A stretch of DNA of 64,000 nt from Patella vulgata (taxonomy: Eukaryota; Mollusca; Gastropoda; Patellidae), in assembly GCF_932274485.2 (NCBI RefSeq), contig NC_065879.2, positions 64,811,459 through 64,875,458 on the forward strand, read 5' to 3'. A program made the position numbers and the translations under genes. The notes beneath the pieces are model-generated. The model saw only the letters and a list, made by a program, of their open reading frames with translations. It had not been told where the DNA came from and ran no database searches. Position 1 is the first letter of the stretch. Each line of letters opens with the position of its first letter. Below are positions 48,747-60,077 of the stretch, piece by piece.

Positions 48747-50277
48747 TACTATTCAAAAAAAGTAGGGGATATTTGATTTTTAAGTGTTATTAAAGTCACC
48801 TAATGAAACTGACGAAGAAACAAATGACAAAATGAAATGAAGTTCACATTCATCGATTTATTCCAAATGATCGTTAGATTAAGTAAGGCACAGACTGACC
48901 ATTATAAGGGTAAAATGATACCCGGGGTCAAACAGCAAAGTTACCACAGCATCACAACCAAGTCAGTAACGGGTAAATCCTCCTCTGTTTGCCAAACAAG
49001 CATTGATCCGACGTGGCATACTCCTAATGAGACGTCTAAGGTCATTTTGGTCCAGATTGTCCCATTCCTGTTGCAACGCAGCAGCAAGTTCTTGGACATT
49101 GGCAGGACGTTGTTGACGTTGACGTAACCTCTGTCCAAGCATGTCCCAGACATTCTCGATGGGGGAGAGGTCGGGACTCAGTGCTGACCAAAGTAATGTG
49201 GTGATGTTCTGTTGTTGGAGGTAACCTGTAACGATCCTGGCCCTGTGACATCTTGCGTTGTCATCCTGGAAGATGAAACGGCGGCCATGACGTCGTGCGA
49301 ACAGCACAACATGGACTGCTAAGATGTTGTCCCGGTAGTACTGGCCTGTAACACGCCCTGCAACAACATGTAAAGCCGTTCTTCCAGCAACAGTGATGCC
49401 TCCCCACACCATAACAGAACCACCCCCAAATCGATCATGTCTGATGACGTTAACGTCTTGGAAGCGCTCGTTTCGACGACGCCACACCCCCCTACGTCTG
49501 TCAAAAAAATCAACAGTGAACCTTGACTCATCTGAAAACATCACATTGCTCCAGCGTCGATTATCCCAGTGATGACGATCCCTACACCAACGACGTCTTG
49601 CCTGAATGTGATGATCTCTCAAACAAGGGATCACGCGAGGACGTCGGGCGCGAAGGTGACCCCTATGCAGTCGATTCCGAATCATCTGGCCACTCACTCT
49701 CACACCAGTATCTGTTTGAAGACGAGCGCTGATCTGATTTGCTGTGATGACACGATTTCTCAAGGCCAAGGTACGGATAAATCGATCCTGGGCTTGAGTT
49801 GTCGCCCTTGGTCGACCTGAGCGTGGTCTGTCCTGTACAGATTGTGTATCACGGTATCTGGACCATAGCCTGCTTATGACAGACTGAGAAACATTCATCG
49901 TCCGCGCCACAACCGCCTGTGTTGTGCCGATCTGTAGCATGCCAAGGGCACGTAACCTTTCATTTTGGGTAAGCCGACGCATATCAAAATTTGTTTTCTT
50001 GTCACTAAAACAATTAAACTGATGTTTCCACCCTGGAATTCAATGCCACAATGACTGTAACATTCAAAGTCAGAGTCGTGCAAATCTTGGGTTGGACCCC
50101 CATGATGATCCCAAGCATCACATGCATTCCATGCGGTAGCTATTGGTGCGTTTGGGCGTCACATGTAACTGGAAATGTTTCTTCTGTTAGGTTCTATAGT
50201 GACTTTTTTCGTAGTCATTTGCATATTTTAGTATTATGCCCCCAAAATCAAATATCCCCTACTTTTTTTGAATAGTA
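48747..50277 (-). mobile_element. Tc1-type DNA transposon, complete (1531 bp)
   Basis: Inverted ends of about 34 bp start TACTATTCAAAAAAAGTAGG on both strands and are flanked by TA (48745-48746 and 50278-50279), the Tc1/mariner target duplication. The ends are set by comparison with the second copy at 57942-59334. One transposase gene fills the centre. Structure and reading frame are intact, so this copy may be, or may recently have been, autonomous. Confidence 0.96.
48963..49982 (-). CDS. Tc1-family transposase (DD34E), intact
   Basis: This encodes a 339-residue cut-and-paste transposase, which binds the element's ends and moves it into TA sites in nuclear DNA. An N-terminal helix-turn-helix region (about 5-45) is followed by the AT-hook-like GRPR (56-59) and a second helix-turn-helix region (about 65-115). 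The catalytic residues are D151 (MFSDESRF), D241 (FQDDNARCH) and E276 (SPIENVWD), with 34 residues between D241 and E276, i.e. DD34E. The glycine box FGGGSVMVWGGI is at 185-196. Length matches typical Tc1 transposases (~340). The ATG at 49982 starts the family-typical MRRLTQNERLRALGM. The protein is unusually Arg-rich. The base composition is GC-richer than the flanks, as expected of a recent arrival. Whether it is expressed cannot be told. Confidence 0.95.
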   Translation of the reverse strand: MRRLTQNERLRALGMLQIGTTQAVVARTMNVSQSVISRLWSRYRDTQSVQDRPRSGRPRATTQAQDRFIRTLALRNRVITANQISARLQTDTGVRVSGQMIRNRLHRGHLRARRPRVIPCLRDHHIQARRRWCRDRHHWDNRRWSNVMFSDESRFTVDFFDRRRGVWRRRNERFQDVNVIRHDRFGGGSVMVWGGITVAGRTALHVVAGRVTGQYYRDNILAVHVVLFARRHGRRFIFQDDNARCHRARIVTGYLQQQNITTLLWSALSPDLSPIENVWDMLGQRLRQRQQRPANVQELAAALQQEWDNLDQNDLRRLIRSMPRRINACLANRGGFTRY

Positions 50278-50279
50278 TA

Positions 50280-51096
50280 TATAGGATACTGACCATAAAG
50301 GGTTAATTCGACGCCCCTGGGTTAATTCGACGCCCCTTTGTCGATCTGTTAGGTGTGGGTATAATGCTCCAACGCGGCGCTTACAATACATTATCTAATA
50401 AATGAATATCGGATTTTAGACGGGCATCTCAACTTCGTCTGTTTACTTGTTTTATCTTGGCCAGCGAAGGTAAACATTTTCTCTTAGAACTGAACGCGTG
50501 TTGGAGCCCAAAAAGGGTTCAGGACAGGACATTGTTATGGTTGAAAGTGTAAAGACACAAAATGAACCACCCCTCATAAAATGTTTTGCTAGAATGTGGT
50601 AAATCTCTAAAATCAATTCCCATCCAAAACTTTAAAAACAAAACGGATAGGTGTATATTATCATGTTTAGCCCTGCCGATGAAAATCTAACTCACATGGT
50701 ACACTTAACTATGGCAATACAAATGATCGTATGTTAGTCTCAAAGTTTGTCTCAAACAATACATTAAACCCTACTCCATACCATCCCAGAACTAATCCCA
50801 ACATTCCACTTTGCTAACTTATATTTAATATGCTGATTTTTTAAATATTAATACCTAAAGCAAATGGCTAAGTGGGGCTTTAGATAAACTGTGGTGCACA
50901 AGACAGAGTATGGTTACCATTTCGAAACACGACAATATTGACTTGTCAGAGTTGATGGTGCTATATTTAAATCTGTTTGCTTTGATGTTAAAAAATACTA
51001 CAGTTATAAAGAAGATTGAAAACATAATTACAACTTGCACAATCGGTGTCTGATTAACACACATTCTTTTCAAACGGCAACAAGAAATCGAGAAAC
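50280..51096. other. Unannotated interval
   Basis: It contains one short direct repeat, GGGTTAATTCGACGCCCCT, twice at about 50300-50338. No gene is recognised. Confidence 0.45.
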
Positions 51097-52088
51097 ATGA
51101 GTATTAGGCCTGCAGCCAAAATTTCTGGCTTGCTTGGAAACACAATTCCGGTACAAGGTCCTCGTAGCTAAACAAACTATACATTTTGGAAAGCTTATAA
51201 CACCAGGAACACAAATAAGAGAGTTCCCAGAACATTGTTTACAATAACTCGATTTAGGGCCTGATGATAATCGTCACAATTGTCGAGTAAATGCTATAGT
51301 TATACTAATAATAACACCCGATACTTCATCCTTGGCAAAGAATAGTGTATTGGTTAAATTTTAATTTAAACAAACATACCAAAAACATAAATGCCGAGGC
51401 TGAACAAAAAAATTTGGAAATCCATTAAATAAAAAAGGAGTTATCTCCCTTTCTGTCAAATGTCGTAATTGATAACAGTATTTCAGGTGCGTGATGACTG
51501 CTGATGTTGTATAACTCATAAGAACATGTGTGAGCACACAATCCCAATATTTATATCCTTAATGTGGTGATTGGTTACCCAGAAATTGACTGGGCGGCTA
51601 TAGTCTGATGAGCCAGGGGATATGTTTGACATTGGTTGAGCAATATGGTTGTGAAGTAATGGAGACCAGAATCTGTCAGTAGCATTGTAAATCGCATTGA
51701 ATCCATGTGATCTTTTCCCACTAAGATATAAACCCACATACCCTTTCAATTAGACCTTACATTATTTTTACCGCATGTAGCTGTAAACCTCTAGTTCAGA
51801 TATAATTTAAGGCCAAATTACAAACATATTTAAACTTAAAGTTGCTTACAAATATAGATATAAGGCTAAAATTAATTATTTATTGAAGCAAAACAATCAC
51901 TGAAAATCAGTTACTTTTCACTATAAATATCATCAAAGTTATACCCCCATCAGACCCGGGTGGCGTCCTTATTGCGCTGCTACGGCGACGGAAAATGGTC
52001 TCAGATCGCGTTAAGATCGTCATAGGCGTGGTGGAAACGCCAGATATCGTGCATTGGACTCCATAGTCGCCAATGATCGCCGTGTCAC

Positions 52089-52122
52089 GGCGTTTGTTTT
52101 GAGCATGTTCAAAACAAACGCC
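52089..52122. repeat. Perfect 14-bp hairpin in the GC-rich element
   Basis: GGCGTTTGTTTTGA (52089-52102) and TCAAAACAAACGCC (52109-52122) are exact reverse complements with a 6-nt loop. Confidence 0.95.
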
Positions 52123-52589
52123 AAGGTTCTCCGATCTGACCTGGAAAGCCGTGAGAACGTGGCAAAGACGCTGCGAAACTTGTAACATTTCCAACGTGCA
52201 CTTCTTGGCGTCTTCACCACGACCGTCGCGAAACTGTCACAACCCCTCCCAAGCGTTAGGAGTCCTTAGGACGTTGCCGTGGCGATGTTACGATGATTTC
52301 ACAACTGTTGAACCACGACCTCATGGCGATCTTATGGAGTCCCCACTGCGTTAATAAGACAATGGCGCGGTTACCAAGCCTGCATTTTTCTCCTATGGCG
52401 GCCATGCTTTTCATATACAAGGTTCATACATCTGACCAGCTTATATAGTCGCCGTGATTACGTGGTAGAAACGCACGTGCAGTCGCGAAACACGTAGAAG
52501 ACGTGTGGTAAGAACCCCATAAGCGTAGTTAGAGCGCCGCGAATTCGTCAAAGATCGCCGTTGCCAAGCCAATATATCTCAATAGAAGC

Positions 52590-52673
52590 GTCATAAGCGC
52601 GGAGAGGTGGCGACGAGCGCGCCGTGAGAACGTCATAAGCGCGGAGAGGTGGTGACGAGCGCGCCGTGAGAAC
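52590..52673 (+). repeat. Tandem 42-bp duplication in the GC-rich element
   Basis: The 42-bp unit GTCATAAGCGCGGAGAGGTG... occurs twice in direct succession, differing at one base (GGCGACG versus GGTGACG). Confidence 0.95.
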
Positions 52674-53257
52674 GCGTTATAATCGCACAGGTCGCGGTAA
52701 GAACGCGACTTTTTCCAAGTTTGTAATTTTTTCGGGACATTTTCTCGTGTTGTGTTCACGTTTTCTGGCGTCCTTGTGCATTTTCTGGTCTCCGTACGGT
52801 CGCAGCAGCGCAGTAAGGACGCCACCCCGGTCTGATGGGGGTTTTAGTCATCATCACCATCACTGCATGTATACAGATCAAATTCAGTCTCTTTTTGATT
52901 CATTTTCACATTGACTACACTTAAACAGACAAGTCCGGTGCGGTTTCCCTTGTCAGTAGTAGAGTGCAGGTGGGGTTGGAAAGGACAGTACTCAGTCGTT
53001 CGGATGGGACGGAAAACAATAGTTTAAACAATATTTGATTCAACCAAATGAATGGCAAGGAGCTATATAAGTCCTCTCAAAACAGTATTTCCACTAGTAT
53101 AATATATTATGTTAACCTAAGGACTAAATTTCTAACACATATTGGAATTGAAACAACGGAAAAATAAATATGTAATTTTATCACTAAAATAGATATATGG
53201 CTAAAACTAAATAATCCTGTAAGGGAGTGGCAATTGTAATGAAGAGTAAAAAAAAAT

Positions 53258-53680
53258 CAAATGGAGTTTAATGTCTTAATGTTCAGTATCAACCGGGGTA
53301 ATGAAGATGTGCATACGCCATGCAGTATGCCATAAGGGGAATTCGGCCCAATTCGAATCCGAACTGTCAAGCGTTCTTTTACGTGCACGCCAACGTGTAC
53401 ACGGGATCCCGGTGTTATATCCCATCCGAATAACTAGAAACTGCCCATGACAGCCCTCCCGCCCTACACTGCTGACAAAGGAAAACAACATTGGAAAATT
53501 TTGGGAAACGTTCTAGTCCAACATGGGGATCAAACCCCAGACCTCCCGATTAGTGACCCAATTCCTTACTTACGGAGCCCTATGTCCTGCACTACATACA
53601 TGGGGAACCACGCCGGACCAGGACCAAACCCTAGACCTCCCGGTTAGTGAGTCAGTCCCTTACTGAGTCACCTCAGCCAC
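53258..53680 (-). mobile_element. tRNA-derived SINE with two successive heads
   Basis: The minus strand shows the usual tail (ATTAAACTCCATTTGA) and the body block GTGTACACGTTGGCGTGCAC. It then has two successive tRNA-like heads, each with a B-box-like GGTTTGATCC/GGGTTTGGTCC and a CACTAAxCxGGGAGGTCTxG block (about 53526-53575 and 53625-53680). Either one SINE inserted at the head of another or the head was duplicated. Confidence 0.75.
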
Positions 53681-53689
53681 TTGCATGGA

Positions 53690-54055
53690 AAGCAAGCATA
53701 CTAACTGTATATGTACATTCCAAAATCTCCCCATCCCCAATTATAATGCACAGTGTATGTCCATCTATCTTCATTATAAGGGAGTAGGGCAGAAGAGTAA
53801 GACATGGTGGAAGTTGACGTAAAACTCAAGGAATGAAAGAACAAGAGTAAGACATTAAAATATTATTTAGTTTTGGCCATATCGATTTTAGTGAGAAAAC
53901 TAAATATCTATAGATGCTTTGTTTCAGTTTAAATATTTGTTAGAACTTTAACCTCAAATCTTATCTGAACAAAGGGGGAGAACTTATATAAGCCCTTGTC
54001 TGTTGTTAAATCCTATTCGATTTATCGAATAAATTGTTTAAACTAAATACTATTG
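53690..54055. other. Interior of the 3.4-kb element, unannotated
   Basis: AT-rich sequence with AAGAGTAAGACAT twice near 53787-53852. No gene is recognised. Confidence 0.4.
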
Positions 54056-54399
54056 ATATTTTCCATAAAGGGAGATAACTTCTTGTACCGTGTACCGTTA
54101 ATGGATGTTCAAAATTCCGTATGTCCCCTTGTCCATTTTGTTTTCTACAATTTTGTTTAAATTATAATGTAACCTATACCCTATACTTTGCCGAGAATGA
54201 AGGCATCGAGTGTTTTCGCCAATATTTAATTTTATGTCAACTTCAGAATTGTTAGTATAAATATAGCATTTACTTGACAATTATATCGATTTTCATCAGG
54301 CGCTAAATCGAGTTATTGCAAACATTTTTCTTGAAACTCTCTGATTTGTGATCCTGGTGTTATAAACTTTCCAAAATTGTATAGTCTGTTTAGCTTCGA

Positions 54400-54475
54400 G
54401 AACCTCGCCGTCTTCATTATCCCAGTCGGGGCCGGACAGTAGGACGTTAAACCCCATTTCATTTCATTTCATACC
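54400..54475 (+). mobile_element. SINE tail fragment inserted in the right arm of the 3.4-kb element
   Basis: CCGTCTTCATTATCCCAGTC, GGACAGTAGGACGTTAAACC and a CATTTCATTTCATTTCA tail. CGAGAACCT before and CGAGGACCT after (9 bp, one mismatch) look like its target duplication. The opposite arm at 51150-51180 reads straight through, giving the empty site. Confidence 0.85.
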
Positions 54476-54530
54476 GAGGACCTTGTAGCGGAACTTCACT
54501 ATACAAATTCTGACTGCAGGCCTATATGAG

Positions 54531-55700
54531 ATCTGATGAGCCAGACACACCATGTTATGTCCAAGATTGGTCATCTGTGAGTTGTTTTGCTTTGTTTTTA
54601 GAGACGTGGTAGCAACACAAGTTAATGTTTATAATATTAATATTTGTGCGCTTTATTATTCTTCTAAACCGGACTTTAACACACACAATAACTTGTTTAA
54701 GAGCCCAGGTCATTTCCAAGTCAACAAAAGTGAAATACAGGCGGAAGATCCAATTCCCAAAACTCCCCATAGCCTTTAAAGGAAACTTCTTCTGTGAACT
54801 TATTGTTTATATTTTCTTTTTTAAACTATTGGTATAATATCCTGAAATGCCAAGCATTCGGAAAGGAAGCACAACCGAGGGGATCTGCAGATCTCAACTA
54901 ACATATGGATCTCAAAAGATCCAAATTAGATTATAATGTCGTTTCGATTATCTTTTATATTATAGCTTTATATGACGATCACATTCGGTATGGACGAGTT
55001 ACATATTAATATAAGCCAATCGTAATTCAAATGGTTATAACATTTAAACCATTCAAAATCATTTTCATGTTTTCCATAGATTAGCACAATACACAGCATT
55101 GTATACCAAACAGAAAAGGTCGATTAGTACAAGATCAAATCGTAATAGTCATCTGATTTTAATTAGAAATAGTCACTGAGGCCAGAAACAGAACTAATAA
55201 AGAGCCACTTTCAAACTTTAATTAAACTGAGCAGACCAATATTATCAAGATCTGAAACTGAGACCAAAAACAAAGAACTGATAATAATTAAGACACTTTT
55301 AAATCCACAGTAAATTTGGATAATCCGTAATAAATGGGGCAATTTAGTACTTTTGATTTTAAGTAAGTAGTTGCTAATGTAACTAGAATATTCTCTTTTG
55401 TATTTTTCAGGTTTCAAAATAATGAAATATTCAATCATGTTCCATGACTGCCCATCAAACCAACACCGTCTCTAACTTGGTTTCTAGGATTGATGAACTG
55501 AAACAATGATCAGAGTTTGATAATATCTTAGTCAATAACCATAACAGTAGTAAACAAACTGGTATGGAAATGCAACAGAGATTTCGGTTGGTTATAAAAC
55601 AAGATTGCGAGTAATTCTTCCAAGTTATTAAAGGAGATAGTAACATGGTGGATATACAAGGACTACTTACTTAATGTCCAGTAATTAATGGAGAGTAGAA
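54531..55700. other. Unannotated AT-rich interval
   Basis: About 1.2 kb without recognisable repeats or genes. Overlapping frames of about 60-75 codons occur on both strands and match nothing known. Confidence 0.45.
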
Positions 55701-57939
55701 TGTAAATAAAATTATGTATGCAAAATGATGAATGTACTTTACTTTATGTCTACGAAAAATAGGTAATAGTAAAAGTGCTTTGTGTATCAAATGGTGGGGA
55801 GAGTAGAAGCGCTTAGAAGTACATTTTTATGTGATGTTAAGGGCAGTGATTCCTAGTCGATGACTATAAAATGATCGATAGATTACACGAACTAAAGTAT
55901 TTTCCATGTAATGTTCAAATCTGTGGTACATCTTTAGCACAATGTGGAATTGGTGGATGTACGTCTTTCGCAGAATAATGTCGAGTATGTATAAGAAGTG
56001 AATAGGCGGGGGACGTAGTTTACTGTATGTCTAAATAACGGAATAAGTGTTACTACACATTACGGATCAGATACAATGCCTATACATTGATAGTGAGAGT
56101 AAGAATACATACTCATTATGTATTAAATGGTGTTAAGAGTACGCTTACTTATAAATGGCGGCGATAGTAAGACTACTTAATATATCTATAAAGGGATAAA
56201 CGTATTGCGAGAGTGAAATTGTTGTATGGCTATAAACTGGTGGCGAGATTCGAAGGCCTTATTTTATATCTAACAATCGACGGAGAGAGTAGAAGTACAT
56301 ACTTATTATCACACCAACTTGCATTATATTTGCGGTCAAGCGGGTAGAAGTACGTAGTTTCTGTGTATGAAATGGTGGAGAGAAATCTTCGCTAGATTCT
56401 TATAAACGAGAAATGAGAGCAGTTACGTTATGTCTAAAACAGGGAGTCATTACCTTAGTTATATAAACCGATGGTGGAATACTTACGTTTGTTTAAATGG
56501 TATAGAACGAAATAAAGAGTACTAACTTTAAATACATGATGGTGAAAGCAGAAATGCGTGTACTTTTGTTTCCTCTATACAATGAAATGGACGAGTGCTA
56601 ATTTTAATAAGTGGTGGTGAGAGTAGAAGTATGTGTACTTACGCTTTCTCTATACAGCGAAATGATTGAGTATTCAATTGTTAATAAATTTCGATGAGAG
56701 TAAAGTACGTGTACCTACGTTTTCTCCATACAACGAAATCAACGAGTACTAACTTTTTAATAAATGATGATCAGAGTAGAAGTACGTGTACTTACGTTTC
56801 CTCTATACAATGAAATCACTGAGTACTAACTTTAAGTATATAAAATGATGGTGGTGATAGTAGAAGTCCTTACTATAATGAAAGCGAAGAAGTACTTACT
56901 TTATGTCTATTATATACCGGAGAAATAAGTTCTTACTGTATGTCTATAACATAACGAAGAAAGAAGTAGTACTTACCTTATGTCTATAATATAATGGAGA
57001 AAAAAGAAGTACTGAATTTATACACGTAACACAAGATTAACTAACAGTCGGAAAAAGAAGTACTTTCGTTACGTCTATAATATAACGGAGAAAGAAGATG
57101 TACTTACTTTCAGTGTATGAAGTACTTACTTCACGCCTATAATACAGATGCAACAGGAGACGTTCTTACTTTAAAACTTTAATTACTATATAAGAAGAAG
57201 TACTTACTTTTGGACTATAATATAACAGCAAAAGTACGTACTTTATGTCTATAATACAAATGCGAAAGAAAAAGTTCTTACTTTATAACCATACTACAGC
57301 GAAATACGAAGTACTTAGTTTATAACCGTAATAAAACAGATAAAGAAGAAGTTCTTACTTTATAACTATAATACAACAGAGAAAGAAGGTGTTCTTACTT
57401 TATGTCTATAATAAAACGGATACAGAAGAACTACTTGCTTTATGTTTATAGTAAAACGGAGAAAGAAGGCGTACTTAATTTATAAGCATAATACACCGAT
57501 TAAAGAGGAAATACTTATTATACTTTCGGTCCATAATATAAAAAGATATACTTATACATGTAGCTAATACAATTACGTATTTACTTTTTGTCTATAATAA
57601 AACAAAGAAAGAAGAAGTGCTTACTTTATTATGTATATAATAAAAAAATAGGAAAAATAAGTTGTACTTGCTTTATGTTTATAATACAAAGAATAAATAA
57701 AGCGTACTCACTGTATGTCTATAATAAAACGGAGAAATAGATGTACTCTACGTTATGTACATAATACAATGAATAAAGAAGACGTACTTACTTTAAACGA
57801 TGAAAGAAGAGGTACTTACTTTATGTTTATAATATAGCAAGAAAGAAGACATATTTACATTATGTTAATAATATAACGGAGTAAGAAGAAGCGCGTGCTT
57901 TAAAAACGGAGAAAGAGGATGCATTTAACTTTATGTATA
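55700..57939. repeat. Satellite B (TACTTACTTTATGTCTATAA type), part 1
   Basis: The array is diffuse from 55700 to 56850, with longer units such as GAGAGTAGAAGTACGTGTAC, TTACGTTTxCTCTATACAA and GAAATxAxxGAGTACTAAC. It then tightens into ~40-bp monomers, GTACTTACTTTATGTCTATA followed by ATATAACGGAGAAAGAAGAA. It shares no obvious sequence with satellites A and C. Confidence 0.88.
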
Positions 57940-57941
57940 TA

Positions 57942-59334
57942 TACTATTCAAAAAAAAGTAGGGGATATTTGATTTTTAAGTGTTATTAAAGTCACCTAAT
58001 GAAACTGACGAAGAAACATATGACAAAATGAAATGAAGTTCACATTCATCGATTTATTCCAAATGATCGTTAGACTAAGTAAGGCACAGACTGACCATTA
58101 TAAGGGTAAAATGATACCCGGGGTCAAACAGCAAAGTTACCACAGCATCACAACCAAGTCAGTAACGGGTAAATCCTCCTCTGTTTGCCAAACAAGCATT
58201 GATCCGACGTGCTCGATGGGGGAGAGGTCGGGACTCAGTGCTGGCCAAGGTAATGTGGTGATGTTCTGTTGTTGGAGGTAACCTGTAACGATCCTGGCCC
58301 TGTGACATCTTGCGTTGTCATCCTGGAAGATGAAACGGCGGCCATGACGTCGTGCGAACGGCACAACATGGACTGCCAAGATGTTGTCCCGGTAGTACTG
58401 GCCTGTAACACGCCCTGCAACAACATGTAAAGCCGTTCTTCCAGCAACAGTGATGCCTCCCCACACCATAACAGAACCACCCCCAAATCGATCATGTCTG
58501 ATGACGTTAACGTCTTGGAAGCGCTCGTTTCGACGACGCCACACCCTCCTACGTCTGTCCAAAAAATCAACAGTGAACCTTGACTCATCTGAAAACATCA
58601 CATTGCTCCAGCGTCGATTATCCCAGTGTTGACGATCCCTACACCAACGACGTCTTGCCTGAATGTCATGATCTCTCAAACAAGGGATCACGCGAGGACG
58701 TCGGGCGCGAAGGTGACCCCTATGCAGTCGATTCCGAATCGTCTGGCCACTCACTCTCACACCAGTGTCTGTTTGAAGACGAGCGCTGATCTGATTTGCT
58801 GTGATGACACGATTTCTCAAGGCCAAGGTACGGATAAATCGATCCTGGGCTTGAGTTGTCGCCCTTGGTCGACCTGAGCGTGGTCTGTCCTGTACAGATT
58901 GTGTATCACGGTATCTGGACCATAGCCTGCTTATGACAGACTGAGAAACATTCATCGTCCGGGCCACAACCGCCTGTGTTGTGCCGATCTGTAGCATGCC
59001 AAGGGCACGTAACCTTTCATTTTGGGTAAGCCGACGCATATCAAAATTTGTTTTCTGGTCACTAAAACAATTAAACTGATGTTTCCACCCTGGAATTCAA
59101 TGCCACAATGACTGTAACATTCAAAGTCAGAGTCGTGCAAATCTTGGGTTGGACCCCCATGATGATCCCAAGCATCACCTGCATTCCATGCGGTAGCTAT
59201 TGGTGCGTTTGGGCGTCACATGTAACTGGAAATGTTTCTTCTGTTAGGTTCTATAGTGACTTTTTTCGTAGTCATTTGCATATTTTAGTATTATGCCCCC
59301 GAAATCAAATATCCCCTACCTTTTTTGAATAGTA
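57942..59334 (-). mobile_element. Tc1-type DNA transposon, internally deleted copy (1393 bp)
   Basis: It has the same ends as the copy at 48747 and TA on both sides (57940-57941 and 59335-59336). It is almost identical throughout except for a 139-bp deletion matching 49016-49154 of the first copy. It interrupts satellite B: the flanks rejoin as a normal monomer (CTTTATGTATA / TAATACAATGAATA). The insertion therefore post-dates the satellite. Confidence 0.95.
58137..59039 (-). pseudogene. Tc1 transposase with truncated, frame-shifted C-terminus
   Basis: This is a 300-codon frame. The first ~276 residues match the intact transposase at 48963-49982 with about eight substitutions (for example SGQT for SGQM, LPWPALSP for LLWSALSP). 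All three catalytic residues remain (D151, D241, E276). The 139-bp deletion removes the region after SPIE; because 139 is not a multiple of three, the last ~23 residues are read in a different frame. The C-terminal ~60 residues of the normal enzyme are lost, so activity is unlikely. The ends are intact, so the copy could be moved by the full-length enzyme. Confidence 0.93.
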
Positions 59335-59657
59335 TAATACAATGAATAGAGAAGAAGTGGTGCTGAATGTATACAAGTAATACAAGATTTACTTACTGTC
59401 AGTTTATATTATAACGAGAAAATGAGTACTTGCTTTATGTACTTACTTTATAACCATAACACAGCGGACAAGGGGTAAGTGGACTTTATAAATATAATAC
59501 AACGGGTAAAGTGGAAGTATTTACTTTATAAACATACTACAACGGCGAACTATAAAGTTATACTTACGTTATAACCACAATACAAATGATATGAAATGGA
59601 GTTTAACGTCCTACTATTCTTACTTTATAACTATAATAACTATATAACTATAGTAAT

Positions 59658-60033
59658 AAATGAAATGAAATGAAATGGGGTTTAACGTCCTACTGTTCTG
59701 CTCCTATACTGGGCTAATGAAGACGGGCATACGCCATACAGTGTGCTATGAGGGAAATTTTGCCCGGGCAGCGGCACTATCGCCTACTCTTATATCGAAT
59801 TCCAACTGCCAAGAGATCTTTTACGTGCATTCCAATGTATACACGGGACCTCGGTTTTTCGTATCATCCGAAGGACTAGACAGCTGTCCTTATCAGGCCC
59901 TCCGTTCTGCACCACTCACAAGGGGAAACCACGTCGGAAAATCGGGATGAACTTTCTCGGCCAATGCAGGGATCGAACACCTGACCTCCAGGCTAGCGAG
60001 CCAGCGTCTTATCCACCTAGCCCCCGTGGCTCC
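59658..60033 (-). mobile_element. tRNA-derived SINE, near full length, in satellite B
   Basis: On the minus strand: a tRNA-like head (GGAGCCACGGGGGCTAGGTG, B-box-like GTGTTCGATCCC), then AGTTCATCCCGATTTTCCG, then GTATACATTGGAATGCACG. The end is GACGTTAAACCCCATTTC with a TTTCA repeat tail. It is the most complete member in this window. Confidence 0.88.
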
Positions 60034-60077
60034 GAAGGAGTACTAAGTTTATGGCTATAACAAAACAGATAAAGTAG

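Larger units (their letters stand above)
51943..52842. mobile_element. GC-rich 900-bp element with ~42-bp inverted ends
   Basis: The ends start ACCCCCATCAGACC on both strands, then GGGTGGCGTCCTTA and TGCGCTGCT. The interior is much GC-richer and more CpG-rich than its surroundings, with recurring words such as CGTGAGAACG and GCGTCATAAGCGCGG. Short frames on both strands (for example 52529-52825) show no domain. Target duplications are not resolved and the class is unknown. It sits between the arms of the 3.4-kb element. Confidence 0.83.
51102..54525. mobile_element. 3.4-kb long-inverted-repeat element with nested insertions
   Basis: The arms (about 51105-51470 and 54060-54525) are reverse complements with moderate divergence. 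Shared blocks in order from the ends: TAGGCCTGCAG, ACAAGGTCCTCG, TTATAACACCAGGA, CAATAACTCGATTTAG, AAATGCTATA and GTTATCTCCCTTT. ATGAG lies outside both ends (51097-51101 and 54526-54530), a possible 5-bp target duplication. The right arm is split by a SINE fragment. The interior holds a 900-bp GC-rich element and another SINE. No transposase is recognised. Confidence 0.75.

Noticed and set aside
49523-49820. Plus-strand frames opposite the transposase genes (also at 58580-58877)
   Set aside because: They are antisense shadows of the Tc1 transposase.
51614-54541. CTGATGAG motifs at about 51614 and 54534 as further hammerhead ribozymes
   Set aside because: No GAAA and no pairing stems follow at the right spacing.
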